Below, one piece after another: positions 23,048 to 32,755 of a DNA stretch of 32,755 nucleotides. The stretch is from assembly GCF_951801035.1 (NCBI RefSeq), contig NZ_CATOKT010000016.1. One strand, given 5' to 3'. Source of the stretch: Adlercreutzia sp910585575 (lineage in GTDB: Bacteria; Actinomycetota; Coriobacteriia; Coriobacteriales; Eggerthellaceae). Position 1 is the first letter of the stretch, and each line of letters begins with the position of its first letter. A model generated the notes under the pieces. The model ran no database searches. It was given only the letters and a program-made list of their open reading frames with translations, and was not told where the DNA came from. The translations under genes were made by a program, and so were the position numbers.

Positions 23048-24829
23048 TTACAGAATACGCAGGCTTACTTCCTTCAGCTGGCGGCCGGTGACGGCGCTGG
23101 GCGCGCCCGTCATGGGGTCGGAGGCGCTGGAGGTCTTCGGGAAGGCGATGACGTCGCGGATGGAGTCCTTGCCGGCCAGCAGCATGACCAAGCGGTCGAG
23201 GCCCAGGGCAATGCCGCCGTGGGGCGGAGCGCCCAGCTCGAGGGCGCGGATGAGGTGGCCGAACTTCTCGTCGATCTGCTCGTCGGTGAGGCCCACCACG
23301 CGCAGGATGCGGCGCTGCTCCTCGGCGTTGTGGATACGGATGGTGCCGCCACCCACCTCGAAGCCGTCCATGACCAGGTCATAGGAGTAGCTGCCGCAGG
23401 CCAAGGGATCGCTCTCGATCTTGTCCAGGTCCTCCTTCAGCACATGGGTGAAGGGATGGTGCTCGGCGGCGTACTTCTTCTCATCCTCGTCGTAGCGGAA
23501 CATGGGGAAGTTCACCACCCACAAAAGGGCATGGCCCGGACGCGGAATATCCAGCGCCTCGGCCATGTGCAGGCGCAGGGCGGAAAGCACAGCGTTGGCC
23601 ACTTCGGGCTTGTCAGCCGCGAACAGCAGCAGGTCGCCGGGCTCCACCTCCATCTCGGCCTTCAGAGCCGCCCATTCCTCGTCGGTGAAGAACTTCTTGA
23701 TGGGGCTCTTCTCCTGGCCGTCAGTAGTGAACGCCACCCAGGCCATGCCCTTGGCGCCGTTGGCCTCGGCAATGGAGGCCAGCTTCTCCACCTCGCCGCG
23801 GGACCAGTCGCCGGCACCCTTGGCGTTGATGGCCTTCACAATGCCGCCGGACTGGGCCACGGAAGCGAACACCTTGAAGCCGGTGTCCTTCACAATGTCG
23901 GTGATGTCGTGCAGCAGCATGCCGAAGCGCACGTCGGGGCGGTCGCAGCCGTAGAGGCGCATAGCCTCGGAGTACTGCATCTTCTGCAGGGGGAACTGCA
24001 CGTCGTCAACACCCACGGCCTTTAAGGTCTCGGCCATGACGCCTTCCATCATGTCAGTGACGTCCCAGCCCTCCACAAAGGACATCTCGATATCCACCTG
24101 GGTGAACTCGGGCTGGCGGTCGGCGCGCAGGTCTTCGTCGCGGAAGCAGCGGGCAATCTGGTAGTAGCGCTCCACACCGGCACACATGAGCATCTGCTTG
24201 AACTGCTGGGGGCTCTGGGGCAGGGCGTAGAACTTGCCCGGGTTCGGGCGGCTGGGCACAATGTAGTCACGGGCGCCCTCGGGGGTAGAGTTCGCCAGAA
24301 TGGGTGTCTCAATCTCCAGGAAGCCGCGCTCGTCGAGCGCGCGACGCATGGCCTGGGTAACCGTATGACGCAGCTTCAGGTTGGCGAGCATCTCCGGACG
24401 GCGGATGTCCAGATAGCGCCACTTCATGCGCGTGATCTCGTCGGTCTCGATGCCGTCTTCGATGGAGAACGGCGGCGTGACCGAGGTGTTCAGCACCTCT
24501 ACGGCGTCAGCCAGCACCTCGATGGTGCCGGTGACCATGTTCGGGTTCACCGCCTCGGGCGCGCGCTCGCGCACGCGGCCGGAAATCTTCAGCACGTACT
24601 CGCGGCCCAAATGCTCGGCCTTCTGGAAATCCTCAGGCGAAACGCAGTCGGGGTCGACCACAATCTGCGTGTAGCCCTCGCGGTCGCGCAGGTCGATGAA
24701 AATAAGCCCGCCGTGGTCGCGCGTGTGCCACGCCCAACCGGTCAGGACCACTTCCTGGTTCACATCATCGGCGCTCAGCTGCCCGCAGGTAGCCGTATGC
24801 ATGCAATACTCGTTACGGAAATCTTCCAT
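23048..24829 (-). CDS. aspS: Aspartate--tRNA ligase
   Basis: Class II aminoacyl-tRNA synthetase of the bacterial type, 593 residues. The N-terminal OB-fold anticodon-binding domain (VVLTGWAWHTRDHGGLIFID) is followed by the catalytic core with motif 2 RCFRDEDLRADRQPEFTQ, an inserted GAD domain (about residues 285-425) and motif 3 GIALGLDRLVMLL. ATG 24829 is used because AGGAG lies 13 bases upstream; the internal Met10 (MHTATCGQL) matches where many homologues begin but has no ribosome-binding site. Whether it also charges tRNA-Asn cannot be told here. Confidence 0.97.
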   Translation of the reverse strand: MEDFRNEYCMHTATCGQLSADDVNQEVVLTGWAWHTRDHGGLIFIDLRDREGYTQIVVDPDCVSPEDFQKAEHLGREYVLKISGRVRERAPEAVNPNMVTGTIEVLADAVEVLNTSVTPPFSIEDGIETDEITRMKWRYLDIRRPEMLANLKLRHTVTQAMRRALDERGFLEIETPILANSTPEGARDYIVPSRPNPGKFYALPQSPQQFKQMLMCAGVERYYQIARCFRDEDLRADRQPEFTQVDIEMSFVEGWDVTDMMEGVMAETLKAVGVDDVQFPLQKMQYSEAMRLYGCDRPDVRFGMLLHDITDIVKDTGFKVFASVAQSGGIVKAINAKGAGDWSRGEVEKLASIAEANGAKGMAWVAFTTDGQEKSPIKKFFTDEEWAALKAEMEVEPGDLLLFAADKPEVANAVLSALRLHMAEALDIPRPGHALLWVVNFPMFRYDEDEKKYAAEHHPFTHVLKEDLDKIESDPLACGSYSYDLVMDGFEVGGGTIRIHNAEEQRRILRVVGLTDEQIDEKFGHLIRALELGAPPHGGIALGLDRLVMLLAGKDSIRDVIAFPKTSSASDPMTGAPSAVTGRQLKEVSLRIL

Positions 24830-24870
24830 AGTGCTGTTCGTTCTCCTAGGGTTCGTAAAAACACGTGCCT

Positions 24871-24898
24871 GTTATCGTACCTCATTGAGGTCATGCAA
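24871..24898 (-). promoter_or_regulatory. Putative aspS promoter with an internal dyad
   Basis: On the minus strand TTGCAT (24893-24898) and GATAAC (24871-24876) are 16 bases apart, about 40 bases before aspS. The spacer holds a perfect dyad ACCTCA-A-TGAGGT (24879-24891), well placed for a repressor to block RNA polymerase. Confidence 0.5.
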
Positions 24899-24967
24899 GC
24901 CAGTTTGCTGGGCGCTTTTTCGCTGAAACGAAATGTTTAGACCGGCCCCAACCCTCCATCTGATCGC

Positions 24968-25255
24968 TTACCCAACCGCCGCCAAAACCTTCCTTGCTTT
25001 TTCCAGCGCCGCCTCACGCATGAAAGCCGATTTCTTCATGCCACTTGCCGCCGCAGCTCGGGAAATAAGCTCCGCTCCCGACTCGGGGCACTTGAAGGAG
25101 AGGTTGGCGTTTGCCTCATGGGAAAGCGGAGGCCTTCCCGCTCGCACCTCGACAAGCGATCCTTCCCACACACCCTCTTCCCACTCCTGGGCGCGCTGCT
25201 CTATCTCTTCATCGGAAAGAAGGTAGCCATTTGCCAAAGGATACTCAGCCATCAT
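24968..25255 (-). CDS. Putative BrnA-like ribbon-helix-helix antitoxin
   Basis: A 95-residue protein (94 if the second ATG of the ATGATG pair is used, which is better spaced from AGGAG). The C-terminal half, with ANLSFKCPESGAELI and SGMKKSAFMREAALEKARK, reads as a ribbon-helix-helix DNA-binding unit. The N-terminal half is acidic (LLSDEEIEQRAQEWEEGVWE) and could wrap the toxin. Its start overlaps the upstream gene's stop by 4 bases (ATGA), the usual arrangement for a toxin-first module such as BrnT/BrnA. Family naming is tentative. Confidence 0.65.
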   Translation of the reverse strand: MMAEYPLANGYLLSDEEIEQRAQEWEEGVWEGSLVEVRAGRPPLSHEANANLSFKCPESGAELISRAAAASGMKKSAFMREAALEKARKVLAAVG

Positions 25256-25527
25256 CTTCTCCTTTCGTTTCGCTTGATCTCGTCCCTCACGCGCTTCGAC
25301 ACGGGGGTGTTAGCGTGATAGACAAGCCAGCCCTCTTCAGTGGGCACGCCGACCATTTCCAGCTCTCGGCCTCCCTCATCCATTCCCAGCCTGAGGTACT
25401 CGGGAAAGTGAGGGCTTTCAGGTCGCAGCGCTTCGTAATATGAAGCGCACCAAGCGTATTGCACGTTCGCCTCAGTCAATTGAGGATGTCGCCGCATAAT
25501 CCGCGGATGCACCACCACTTTATCCAT
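25252..25527 (-). CDS. Putative BrnT-like toxin
   Basis: A 91-residue basic protein starting MDKVVVHPRIMRRHPQLTEA, with AWCASYYEALRP, YLRLGMDEGGRELEMVGVP and EGWLVYHANTP. This order (His-containing start, acidic middle, LEMV and VYHANTP strands) resembles small BrnT/DUF4258-type RNase-fold toxins. The ATG at 25527 is preferred; a TTG at 25539 would add four residues. The coding end overlaps the downstream antitoxin-like gene by 4 bases. Activity is inferred from context only. Confidence 0.6.
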   Translation of the reverse strand: MDKVVVHPRIMRRHPQLTEANVQYAWCASYYEALRPESPHFPEYLRLGMDEGGRELEMVGVPTEEGWLVYHANTPVSKRVRDEIKRNERRR

Positions 25528-25541
25528 GCCGTACCCCAATT

Positions 25542-25564
25542 TTCTACTACTTTATTCTACTACT
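25542..25564. repeat. Tandem 13-bp-period direct repeat before the toxin gene
   Basis: TTCTACTACT occurs at 25542-25551 and again at 25555-25564, a 13-base period. On the minus strand this is AGTAGTAGAA twice, 15-37 bases before the toxin ATG and overlapping a TATAGT -10-like sequence. This is where an autoregulating antitoxin would bind. Confidence 0.5.
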
Positions 25565-25661
25565 ATATTTGCTCGATTTACAGACGAGGTGTCGTCAAAT
25601 TCATGGCAGAGTATAAGCCGCCCAAAGAAGAACCTGTTGCGCTATAAACGAACTACAACGC

Positions 25662-25693
25662 AAAAAAGCCCCGCAGCCTTCAGGCTGCGGGGC
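25662..25693 (-). terminator. Rho-independent terminator downstream of acnA
   Basis: GCCCCGCAGCCT (25668-25679) and AGGCTGCGGGGC (25682-25693) form a perfect GC-rich stem, followed on the minus strand by TTTTTTG. It is 215 bases after the acnA stop, beyond the nested palindrome, and carries the same GCTGCGGGGC core as that palindrome's outer arms. Confidence 0.8.
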
Positions 25694-25781
25694 ATCTGCA
25701 GACAAAACGCGATCAGGGCGAAACCCCACCCGATATACCAAGCGACGGCAGGGCATCACTTCTCAACCATAGTTGAGTCAA

Positions 25782-25894
25782 GAGGGCTGCGGGGCGTGCC
25801 TCCGCGCGCAGGTTCCGCAGCGAACGAAACAGTCCAGCGGACTGTTTCGCCGAGCGAGGACTGCTTGAGCACGGAGGTATGCCCCGCAGCCCTC
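25782..25894. repeat. Nested palindromic element, 113 bp
   Basis: Outer arms at 25782-25804 and 25872-25894 are 23 bases long and complementary except for two positions that are G-U pairable on one strand. Inside lies a perfect 11-base hairpin, CGAAACAGTCC with GGACTGTTTCG (25825-25835 and 25839-25849) and a 3-base loop. A small hairpin CTCAAC/GTTGAG precedes it at 25762-25777. It lies 14 bases after the acnA stop. It may be a folded 3' end, a miniature inverted-repeat element or part of a larger repeat family. No open frame of note is inside. Confidence 0.65.
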
Positions 25895-25907
25895 CCCCGA
25901 GGAGCTT

Positions 25908-28568
<2,661 letters not shown>

Positions 28569-28585
28569 GGGAGTGGGATCCTCTC

Positions 28586-29209
28586 TTACGACACGTTTTC
28601 CAGAATTTGCGAGGCGCGGCGTTTCAGCATGCCCTTGCCGTTCGTGGCGTCGAAGCGCATGCGCTCGGCCAGGGCCTCCTTGACGGAGGGGTCGAGCTTG
28701 CCGGCCGAGAAGTCGATGACCGCCAGCAGCATGTCCTGGAACTCCAGGTCGCCGTGGCAGCACTGGATGCCCTCGTCGATGAGGGGCCATACCTTCTCGG
28801 AGCGCTTCTCGGTGGTAGCGCCCAGGTAGCACAAAAAGCGCATGGCCGCCAAGCGCAAGGGGCCGCTGTCCTCGTCGAACAGCGCGGCCTCGGCACCCGG
28901 CACCGCCTTGTCGCACGCGCGGGAATCGAGGGGGATGATCTGCGTGAGGGCGTCGAGGCACTCCCAGCGCGTCTGAGCCTCGGGACGCTCAAGGGCGTCC
29001 ACCAGCGCCGTGCTGTGATCGATGAGCACCGCGGGGTTCTCTTTGGCCACGGCGGCCACGGTCTTGGCCGCCTGCTGGCGCTCGCGACGGCTCGCGCCCG
29101 ATAATGCCTCGACCACGGAGGCGAGCACCGCCGGATCGGCAACCGCCGCCTGGGCGAGGTTCTTGTCTTCGGAAGATTCTGAGCTCAAGGGGAACAGTCC
29201 TCTCTTCAT
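28586..29209 (-). CDS. HEAT-repeat-like protein of unknown function
   Basis: A 207-residue soluble, helical protein. Repeated paired helices with Ala/Leu spacing (VLASVVEALSGASRRERQQA, LIDHSTALVDALERPEAQTR, PLRLAAMRFLCYLGATTE) look like HEAT or armadillo units. No catalytic motif is seen. It is 17 bases upstream of acnA on the same strand and likely co-transcribed. A role as a scaffold or regulator is possible but unproven. Confidence 0.75.
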   Translation of the reverse strand: MKRGLFPLSSESSEDKNLAQAAVADPAVLASVVEALSGASRRERQQAAKTVAAVAKENPAVLIDHSTALVDALERPEAQTRWECLDALTQIIPLDSRACDKAVPGAEAALFDEDSGPLRLAAMRFLCYLGATTEKRSEKVWPLIDEGIQCCHGDLEFQDMLLAVIDFSAGKLDPSVKEALAERMRFDATNGKGMLKRRASQILENVS

Positions 29210-29248
29210 CGAATATGGCCTTCATCAAGCCATAAGTTTCCAGAAGAC

Positions 29249-29254
29249 ATTATA
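29249..29254 (-). promoter_or_regulatory. Putative -10 box for the HEAT-acnA unit
   Basis: A perfect TATAAT occurs on the minus strand 40 bases before the HEAT-type gene, following CCCGT-CTTAC-ACGGG, a small dyad. No TTGACA-like -35 is present at 16-18 bases. Confidence 0.45.
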
Positions 29255-29401
29255 CGCCCCGTGTAAGACGGGTTTTGCGAAGTTGACCAATTAACAGGTC
29301 GAATGGCGTCCAGTCAATTGCGGAGCACGCGGCCCTTGGCGCACGCAAGTCGACGGGCCTGAGACGCGGCGTGCCGCCGTCCTCCGTCCTGACGCCCCAA
29401 G

Positions 29402-30562
29402 CTAGATCGAGTTCATTTCCGCAGCACAGCGGCTGTACCAATGCTGCCAGTTGGGCGGGCAGTACTTGCGCGCGGCGCTCTCGGATAACGTGTAACCATA
29501 GCCGCGGGCCAAGCCGGCCACATGGGCGTTGATGGCCTCTTCCCAACTGCCCCAGCTAGAGCTTCCCCATCCCCAGGCGTTGTGAGACTTGAAACAAGCG
29601 GCCCCCTTGGAGCTTTCCACCGCCGAGATAGCCGGCGACCAGCGCGGGTCCACACCGTAGTCCCAGGCGGCAGAGGCGAAGGTATCCCCCGTGCCCGCCA
29701 TGGGCGAGCCCGCCAAGTACGCGTCAATGCGCGGTCCCCACTGCTCCACAAAGGCCGCCTTGTCGTCGCCCCAATTGGCTCCGTCATCGGCAGGGGCTTC
29801 CGTGGGCTGCTCGCTCGCCTCTTCCTCCTCGGCCTCGGCGGCCGCCTCCTCTTCCTGGGCCTGAGCCTCTTCTTGTTCTTGAGCGGCCTGTTCAGCGGCG
29901 GCCTTCTCAGCCGCGGCCCGTTCCGCCTCGCGCTTGGCGGCCTCGATGGCCTCGCGCTCGCGACGTGCTTGCTCTTGGGCCTCTTTTTGAGCCTGCTCGC
30001 GCGCAGCCTTGGCCACGGCCAGCGAATCAGACGCCTCTTGCTCTTTCTCCTCGGCCTCTTGCAGGGCCGCGTCCAGGGATGCCTGGGTGTCTTCCAGTTC
30101 GTCCTCGAGCGACGTCAGCGCCTCAATGGCCGAGACATTGCGCTCCTGGAAACGAGAGAGGTAGTCGATGCATGAGATGAACTCGGTGATGCTGCCCGAC
30201 GAGAGCACCATGTCGATAAGCGAGTAGCCCTCGCGATTCATCTTGTAAAGCGCCCGCAGGGCCTCATCGCTGCGCTCGCGCTGCTCGGGAAGCTCTTGCT
30301 CAATCTCTTTCAGGCGGTCAGTGTTAGACGCCACCTGATCCTCGAGCTCGGCGATGCGGGCGACGGCCTCATCGTAGGCGGCTGCCGATTCCTCAATTTG
30401 CTGCTGCGCTTCGGTGATGCGCGCTTCAATTTCCTCAGTCACGCCAAAGGACGGAGCCGGCACCGCAGGCACCAGAGCCAAGGCAACCAGCGCCGCCAAC
30501 ACGCCGCGCATGGCCGCCGCCCGCCCCCGCGGTGCGCTTTTCGCTTCTCGGTTTACCTTCAC
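29402..30562 (-). CDS. Secreted coiled-coil protein with C-terminal lysozyme-like domain
   Basis: A 386-residue exported protein. Residues 1-45 contain a basic stretch and signal peptide (VLAALVALALVPAVPA). Residues about 45-250 are a long coiled coil of the type seen in CwlO/PcsB cell-wall hydrolases, with alternating Glu, Ala and Lys. After an acidic linker (TEAPADDGANWGDD) the last 120 residues resemble a glucosaminidase/transglycosylase fold, with AISAVESSKG holding the probable catalytic Glu and NAWGWGSSSWGSWEEAI downstream. The start is GTG 30562; a second in-frame ATG 17 codons later would shorten the leader. It follows the acyltransferase gene by 3 bases. The likely role is peptidoglycan cleavage during growth or division. 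Confidence 0.82.
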   Translation of the reverse strand: MKVNREAKSAPRGRAAAMRGVLAALVALALVPAVPAPSFGVTEEIEARITEAQQQIEESAAAYDEAVARIAELEDQVASNTDRLKEIEQELPEQRERSDEALRALYKMNREGYSLIDMVLSSGSITEFISCIDYLSRFQERNVSAIEALTSLEDELEDTQASLDAALQEAEEKEQEASDSLAVAKAAREQAQKEAQEQARREREAIEAAKREAERAAAEKAAAEQAAQEQEEAQAQEEEAAAEAEEEEASEQPTEAPADDGANWGDDKAAFVEQWGPRIDAYLAGSPMAGTGDTFASAAWDYGVDPRWSPAISAVESSKGAACFKSHNAWGWGSSSWGSWEEAINAHVAGLARGYGYTLSESAARKYCPPNWQHWYSRCAAEMNSI

Positions 30563-30565
30563 GCC

Positions 30566-32449
30566 CTATGCCTTTCCTTCAACGGCGCCGATAAAGGGGC
30601 CACGCTCGATCATCGGTTTGCGGCCCGATGCCTGGGCCTCCGCGCGCGCTGCTTCGTCCTCATAGTGAGCCACCAAAGCTGATTGCACCATATCGAGGTA
30701 CTTCTCGCAGCCCGAGGGCTTCAGATGGGTTCCATCGCCATCGAACCAATCATCATGATCGGTGCTGTAGGAATACCAGTCAATCAACGATACGTTGTCG
30801 CGCTCCCGCGCCATCTTCTTCAAAAGCTTATTGTTGATGTCCTGCAGCGGGAAGGGAGTTCGCACATTAATCAGAAAAACGCGCTTGTCGGGCGGCACGC
30901 AGTCGATCATCTCCCCGACCTGTTCTTCCGTCGCCACGCCGTTGCTGCCCATCTCGAAAATGACGATATCGCCATCCCAGCCCGCATCCACTTCCGCCTC
31001 GTAGAACTCGCGCGCCGTAGAAAGCTGCCGCGAAACCGCCGCATTGAGGACGGCGCGCGGGAAATAGCGATGGAAGGTGCCGTAGCCGCCCTGGCCCTCG
31101 TCGGCCATGGCAGCCGTCACCGAGTCGCCCACCAGCAGAAAGTCGGTATAGCGCGCCCGTTGCGCAGGAGGTGCCTTGGGGTTGTCCGAAGGATCAAGGG
31201 CCACAATGGTCTCAACTTCCCACGACGGCTCCTTCGCCCCTGTTTTACCCAAGGCTTGCCCGACGCTCACTTCCGCCGTATGGCCCTGAGTGGCCACGGG
31301 GGGCACCGCGACGCAGACGCCCACGGCGCCAATCACCAGCATCGCCGCCGACGCCAGAGGCACCACGCGCTTTCCCAGCGCCTGGGCCGCGGAGCCCTCG
31401 CGCGAGCGAAGCTCTTTCACAAACCGCCCGATCGCCCCATGACGAATAGGATTCTCAACCGCATAGTAGGAAAACGCCGCAACTGCCACCACCACGGCCA
31501 TTTGCCCTAAATAGACGAACCACGGCGTCTCGCCCGTGAACGTGCGAGGGTTCATAAGCAGAAGCAGCGGATAGTGCCACAGATAGATACCGTAGGAGAG
31601 CTTGCCGAGCCACACAAGGGGACTGAGCGACAAGAGGCGCGCCATGAACGAATACGGATAGACTAGCGCCACAATGAGGACGGCTGTCAGCACCGAGACA
31701 ATCAGAATGCCGCCGCTGTAGAGGAAGGGGGAATACCCGCTTACCAGCGCCATAAACACAATGATGGCGGCAAAGGAAACCGTGCCGGCAATGTCCACCA
31801 GCCGCCGTTGCTGCCGCGAAAAGCCCCGGGCTCCACGACCTAAAACCCGTCCCTGGGGGAACAGGAAGGCGAACAGCGCGCCCACCAAGAGCGAGAAGGC
31901 CCGCGTGTCGGTGCCGTAATAGACCCGCGACGGGTCGCCGGCAGGATCGTATAGGAGAAACATCTCCAAAGCCGACAGGACGATAACCACCATGAGCCCC
32001 CGCTGAATCGTGCGCTTCTTCACGCGGTTCTTGAACAGCAGGAGCAACAGGGGCGGGAAAATGAGATAGAACTGCTCCTCGATAGCAAGCGACCAGAAAT
32101 GGTTGACCGGCGACGGCGATCCCATAGCTTCGAAATAGCTGAGATCCTGAAAGATAAACCACCAGTTGCTGAAAAAGAACAACGCCGCCACGATATCCTC
32201 GCGCAAGCGCGTAAGCATGTCGGGAGCAAAGATGGCCGTCAGCACCGCCACCGAGAGCACCATGAACACAATGGCCGGCACCAGACGCCGCACGCGATTC
32301 ATCCAGAAGTGGGGCAAGTTAATGGTGCGCGTACGGTTCCATTCTTTGATGAGAATACCCGTAATGAGGTATCCCGACAGGACGAAAAAGATCGTCACGC
32401 CCAAAAGCCCGCAGGGAAGAACGCTGGCGTCCATATGATAGAGCACCAC
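30566..32449 (-). CDS. Acyltransferase 3/SGNH domain membrane protein (OafA/OatA-like)
   Basis: A membrane O-acyltransferase joined to an extracellular SGNH hydrolase-like domain. The membrane part (about residues 1-375) has the acyltransferase-3 marks LYHMDASVLPCGLLGVTIFF and NHFWSLAIEEQFYLIFP. The C-terminal part has block I LLVGDSVTAAM, block III FEMGSNGV and the DGTHLKPSG catalytic Asp-His block. Such proteins acetylate cell-wall or surface sugars. The GTG at 32449 is the first ordinary start, but conserved residues YIPGLDGLRAVAVIAVV lie upstream in the same open frame, back to a stop at 32522-32524. The true start may be a nonstandard codon such as ATT 32512, or a base may be missing. 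It precedes the cell-wall hydrolase gene by 3 bases. Confidence 0.88.
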   Translation of the reverse strand: MVLYHMDASVLPCGLLGVTIFFVLSGYLITGILIKEWNRTRTINLPHFWMNRVRRLVPAIVFMVLSVAVLTAIFAPDMLTRLREDIVAALFFFSNWWFIFQDLSYFEAMGSPSPVNHFWSLAIEEQFYLIFPPLLLLLFKNRVKKRTIQRGLMVVIVLSALEMFLLYDPAGDPSRVYYGTDTRAFSLLVGALFAFLFPQGRVLGRGARGFSRQQRRLVDIAGTVSFAAIIVFMALVSGYSPFLYSGGILIVSVLTAVLIVALVYPYSFMARLLSLSPLVWLGKLSYGIYLWHYPLLLLMNPRTFTGETPWFVYLGQMAVVVAVAAFSYYAVENPIRHGAIGRFVKELRSREGSAAQALGKRVVPLASAAMLVIGAVGVCVAVPPVATQGHTAEVSVGQALGKTGAKEPSWEVETIVALDPSDNPKAPPAQRARYTDFLLVGDSVTAAMADEGQGGYGTFHRYFPRAVLNAAVSRQLSTAREFYEAEVDAGWDGDIVIFEMGSNGVATEEQVGEMIDCVPPDKRVFLINVRTPFPLQDINNKLLKKMARERDNVSLIDWYSYSTDHDDWFDGDGTHLKPSGCEKYLDMVQSALVAHYEDEAARAEAQASGRKPMIERGPFIGAVEGKA

Positions 32450-32540
32450 GGCGATAACCGCGACTGCGCGCAGTCCATCAAGTCCTGGAATGTACCCTTT
32501 ACCAGCCGTAATGTCTCCTCTTCAGCCTCTCGTGGAGGCT

Positions 32541-32546
32541 ATTATA
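32541..32546 (-). promoter_or_regulatory. Putative -10 box of the acyltransferase gene
   Basis: TATAAT on the minus strand, 29 bases before the candidate ATT start at 32512, in a GC-rich setting. No convincing -35 is seen. Transcription would start near 32534, leaving little leader and supporting a start codon well upstream of the GTG at 32449. Confidence 0.5.
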
Positions 32547-32602
32547 GTGCTCAAGGGCCATGGGCGCGGGCACAAAGCCCGCAACTTCCCCTAAAAGCAG
32601 AA

Positions 32603-32643
32603 AAGACCGGACAAGCCGGTCTTCTTTGGCGCAAAAAAGCGCC
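32603..32643 (-). terminator. rRNA operon terminators
   Basis: Two hairpins follow the 5S gene on the minus strand: GGCGC-TTTTTT-GCGCC (32628-32643) and AAGACCGG-CTTGT-CCGGTCTT (32603-32623), the second followed by TTCTGCTTTT. They would end transcription of the rRNA operon lying to the right. Confidence 0.75.
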
Positions 32644-32647
32644 CCCT

Positions 32648-32755
32648 GCGAGCGGAACGACCTGTCCTCCCGCGGCCTGGCGCCGCAGTACTTTCGGCGA
32701 GGTGGGGCTTAACTGCCGAGTTCGGAATGGGATCGGGTGATCCCCCACTCCATGG
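32648..32755 (-). rRNA. rrf: 5S ribosomal RNA (5' end beyond window)
   Basis: The minus strand contains the 5S core GATCCCATTCCGAACTCGG, then CAGTTAAGCCCCACC, then GTACTGCGG and GGAGGACAGGTCG. About 108 bases are present and the first few bases lie past the right edge. The 3' end near 32648 is estimated from the terminal stem. A 23S gene is expected immediately to the right. Confidence 0.95.

Noticed and set aside
25603..25647. 14-codon plus-strand frame (MAEYKPPKEEPVAL) before the terminator hairpin
   Set aside because: Too short, with a poor ribosome-binding site and no relative recognised.
28569..28961. N-terminal extension of aconitase over the HEAT gene
   Set aside because: Arg/Pro/Gly-rich out-of-frame reading of the HEAT gene; homology begins at ATG 28568.

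Overview
The window is high-GC DNA from what is most likely a strict anaerobe of the Actinomycetota, class Coriobacteriia, probably family Eggerthellaceae. This is inferred from base composition, a short SRP RNA beside dnaX, the Mo-enzyme and group 4 hydrogenase content, and general protein style; no taxonomic search could be run. Almost all genes lie on the minus strand.

Right-hand end, read in minus-strand order: the 3' part of a 5S rRNA gene with its terminators (32603-32755); an acyltransferase-3/SGNH cell-envelope gene followed by a secreted coiled-coil peptidoglycan-hydrolase-like gene; a HEAT-type protein with aconitase (acnA); a large nested palindrome; a small BrnT/BrnA-like toxin-antitoxin pair; and aspS. 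A convergent plus-strand gene (22308-22979) encodes one polypeptide that joins a RelB/DinJ-type antitoxin domain to a PIN toxin domain.

Centre (21873 down to 6194): one tightly packed block of 15 genes encodes a formate hydrogenlyase-type complex. The order is a four-cluster ferredoxin, fdhF (Cys at the selenocysteine position), a second four-cluster ferredoxin (hyfA), hyfB, hyfC, hyfE, hyfF, hyfG (NiFe large subunit), hyfH, hyfI, hycH, hycI (protease), focA, fdhD and a CLC anion channel/antiporter resembling the CLC-F group. In the model, FocA moves formate, FdhF oxidises it, the ferredoxins pass electrons to the HyfG/HyfI hydrogenase, and the membrane arm HyfB/C/E/F may couple H2 evolution to ion pumping. 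FdhD activates FdhF and HycI matures HyfG. There is no hyfD, no FhlA/HyfR-type regulator and no hyp gene here. The upstream region holds a sigma70-like promoter and a leader of about 200 nt with foldable elements.

Left-hand end: an intergenic cluster of small palindromic repeats; a plus-strand pair encoding a beta-lactamase-fold serine hydrolase (apparently frameshifted near 3503) and a PtpB-like phosphatase with an N-terminal immunoglobulin-like domain; then, on the minus strand, SRP RNA, a DedA membrane protein and dnaX, which runs off the left edge.

Points most worth a second look: the hyfD-less formate hydrogenlyase operon with a terminal CLC gene and structured leader, the RelB-PIN fusion, and the nested palindrome at 25782-25894.
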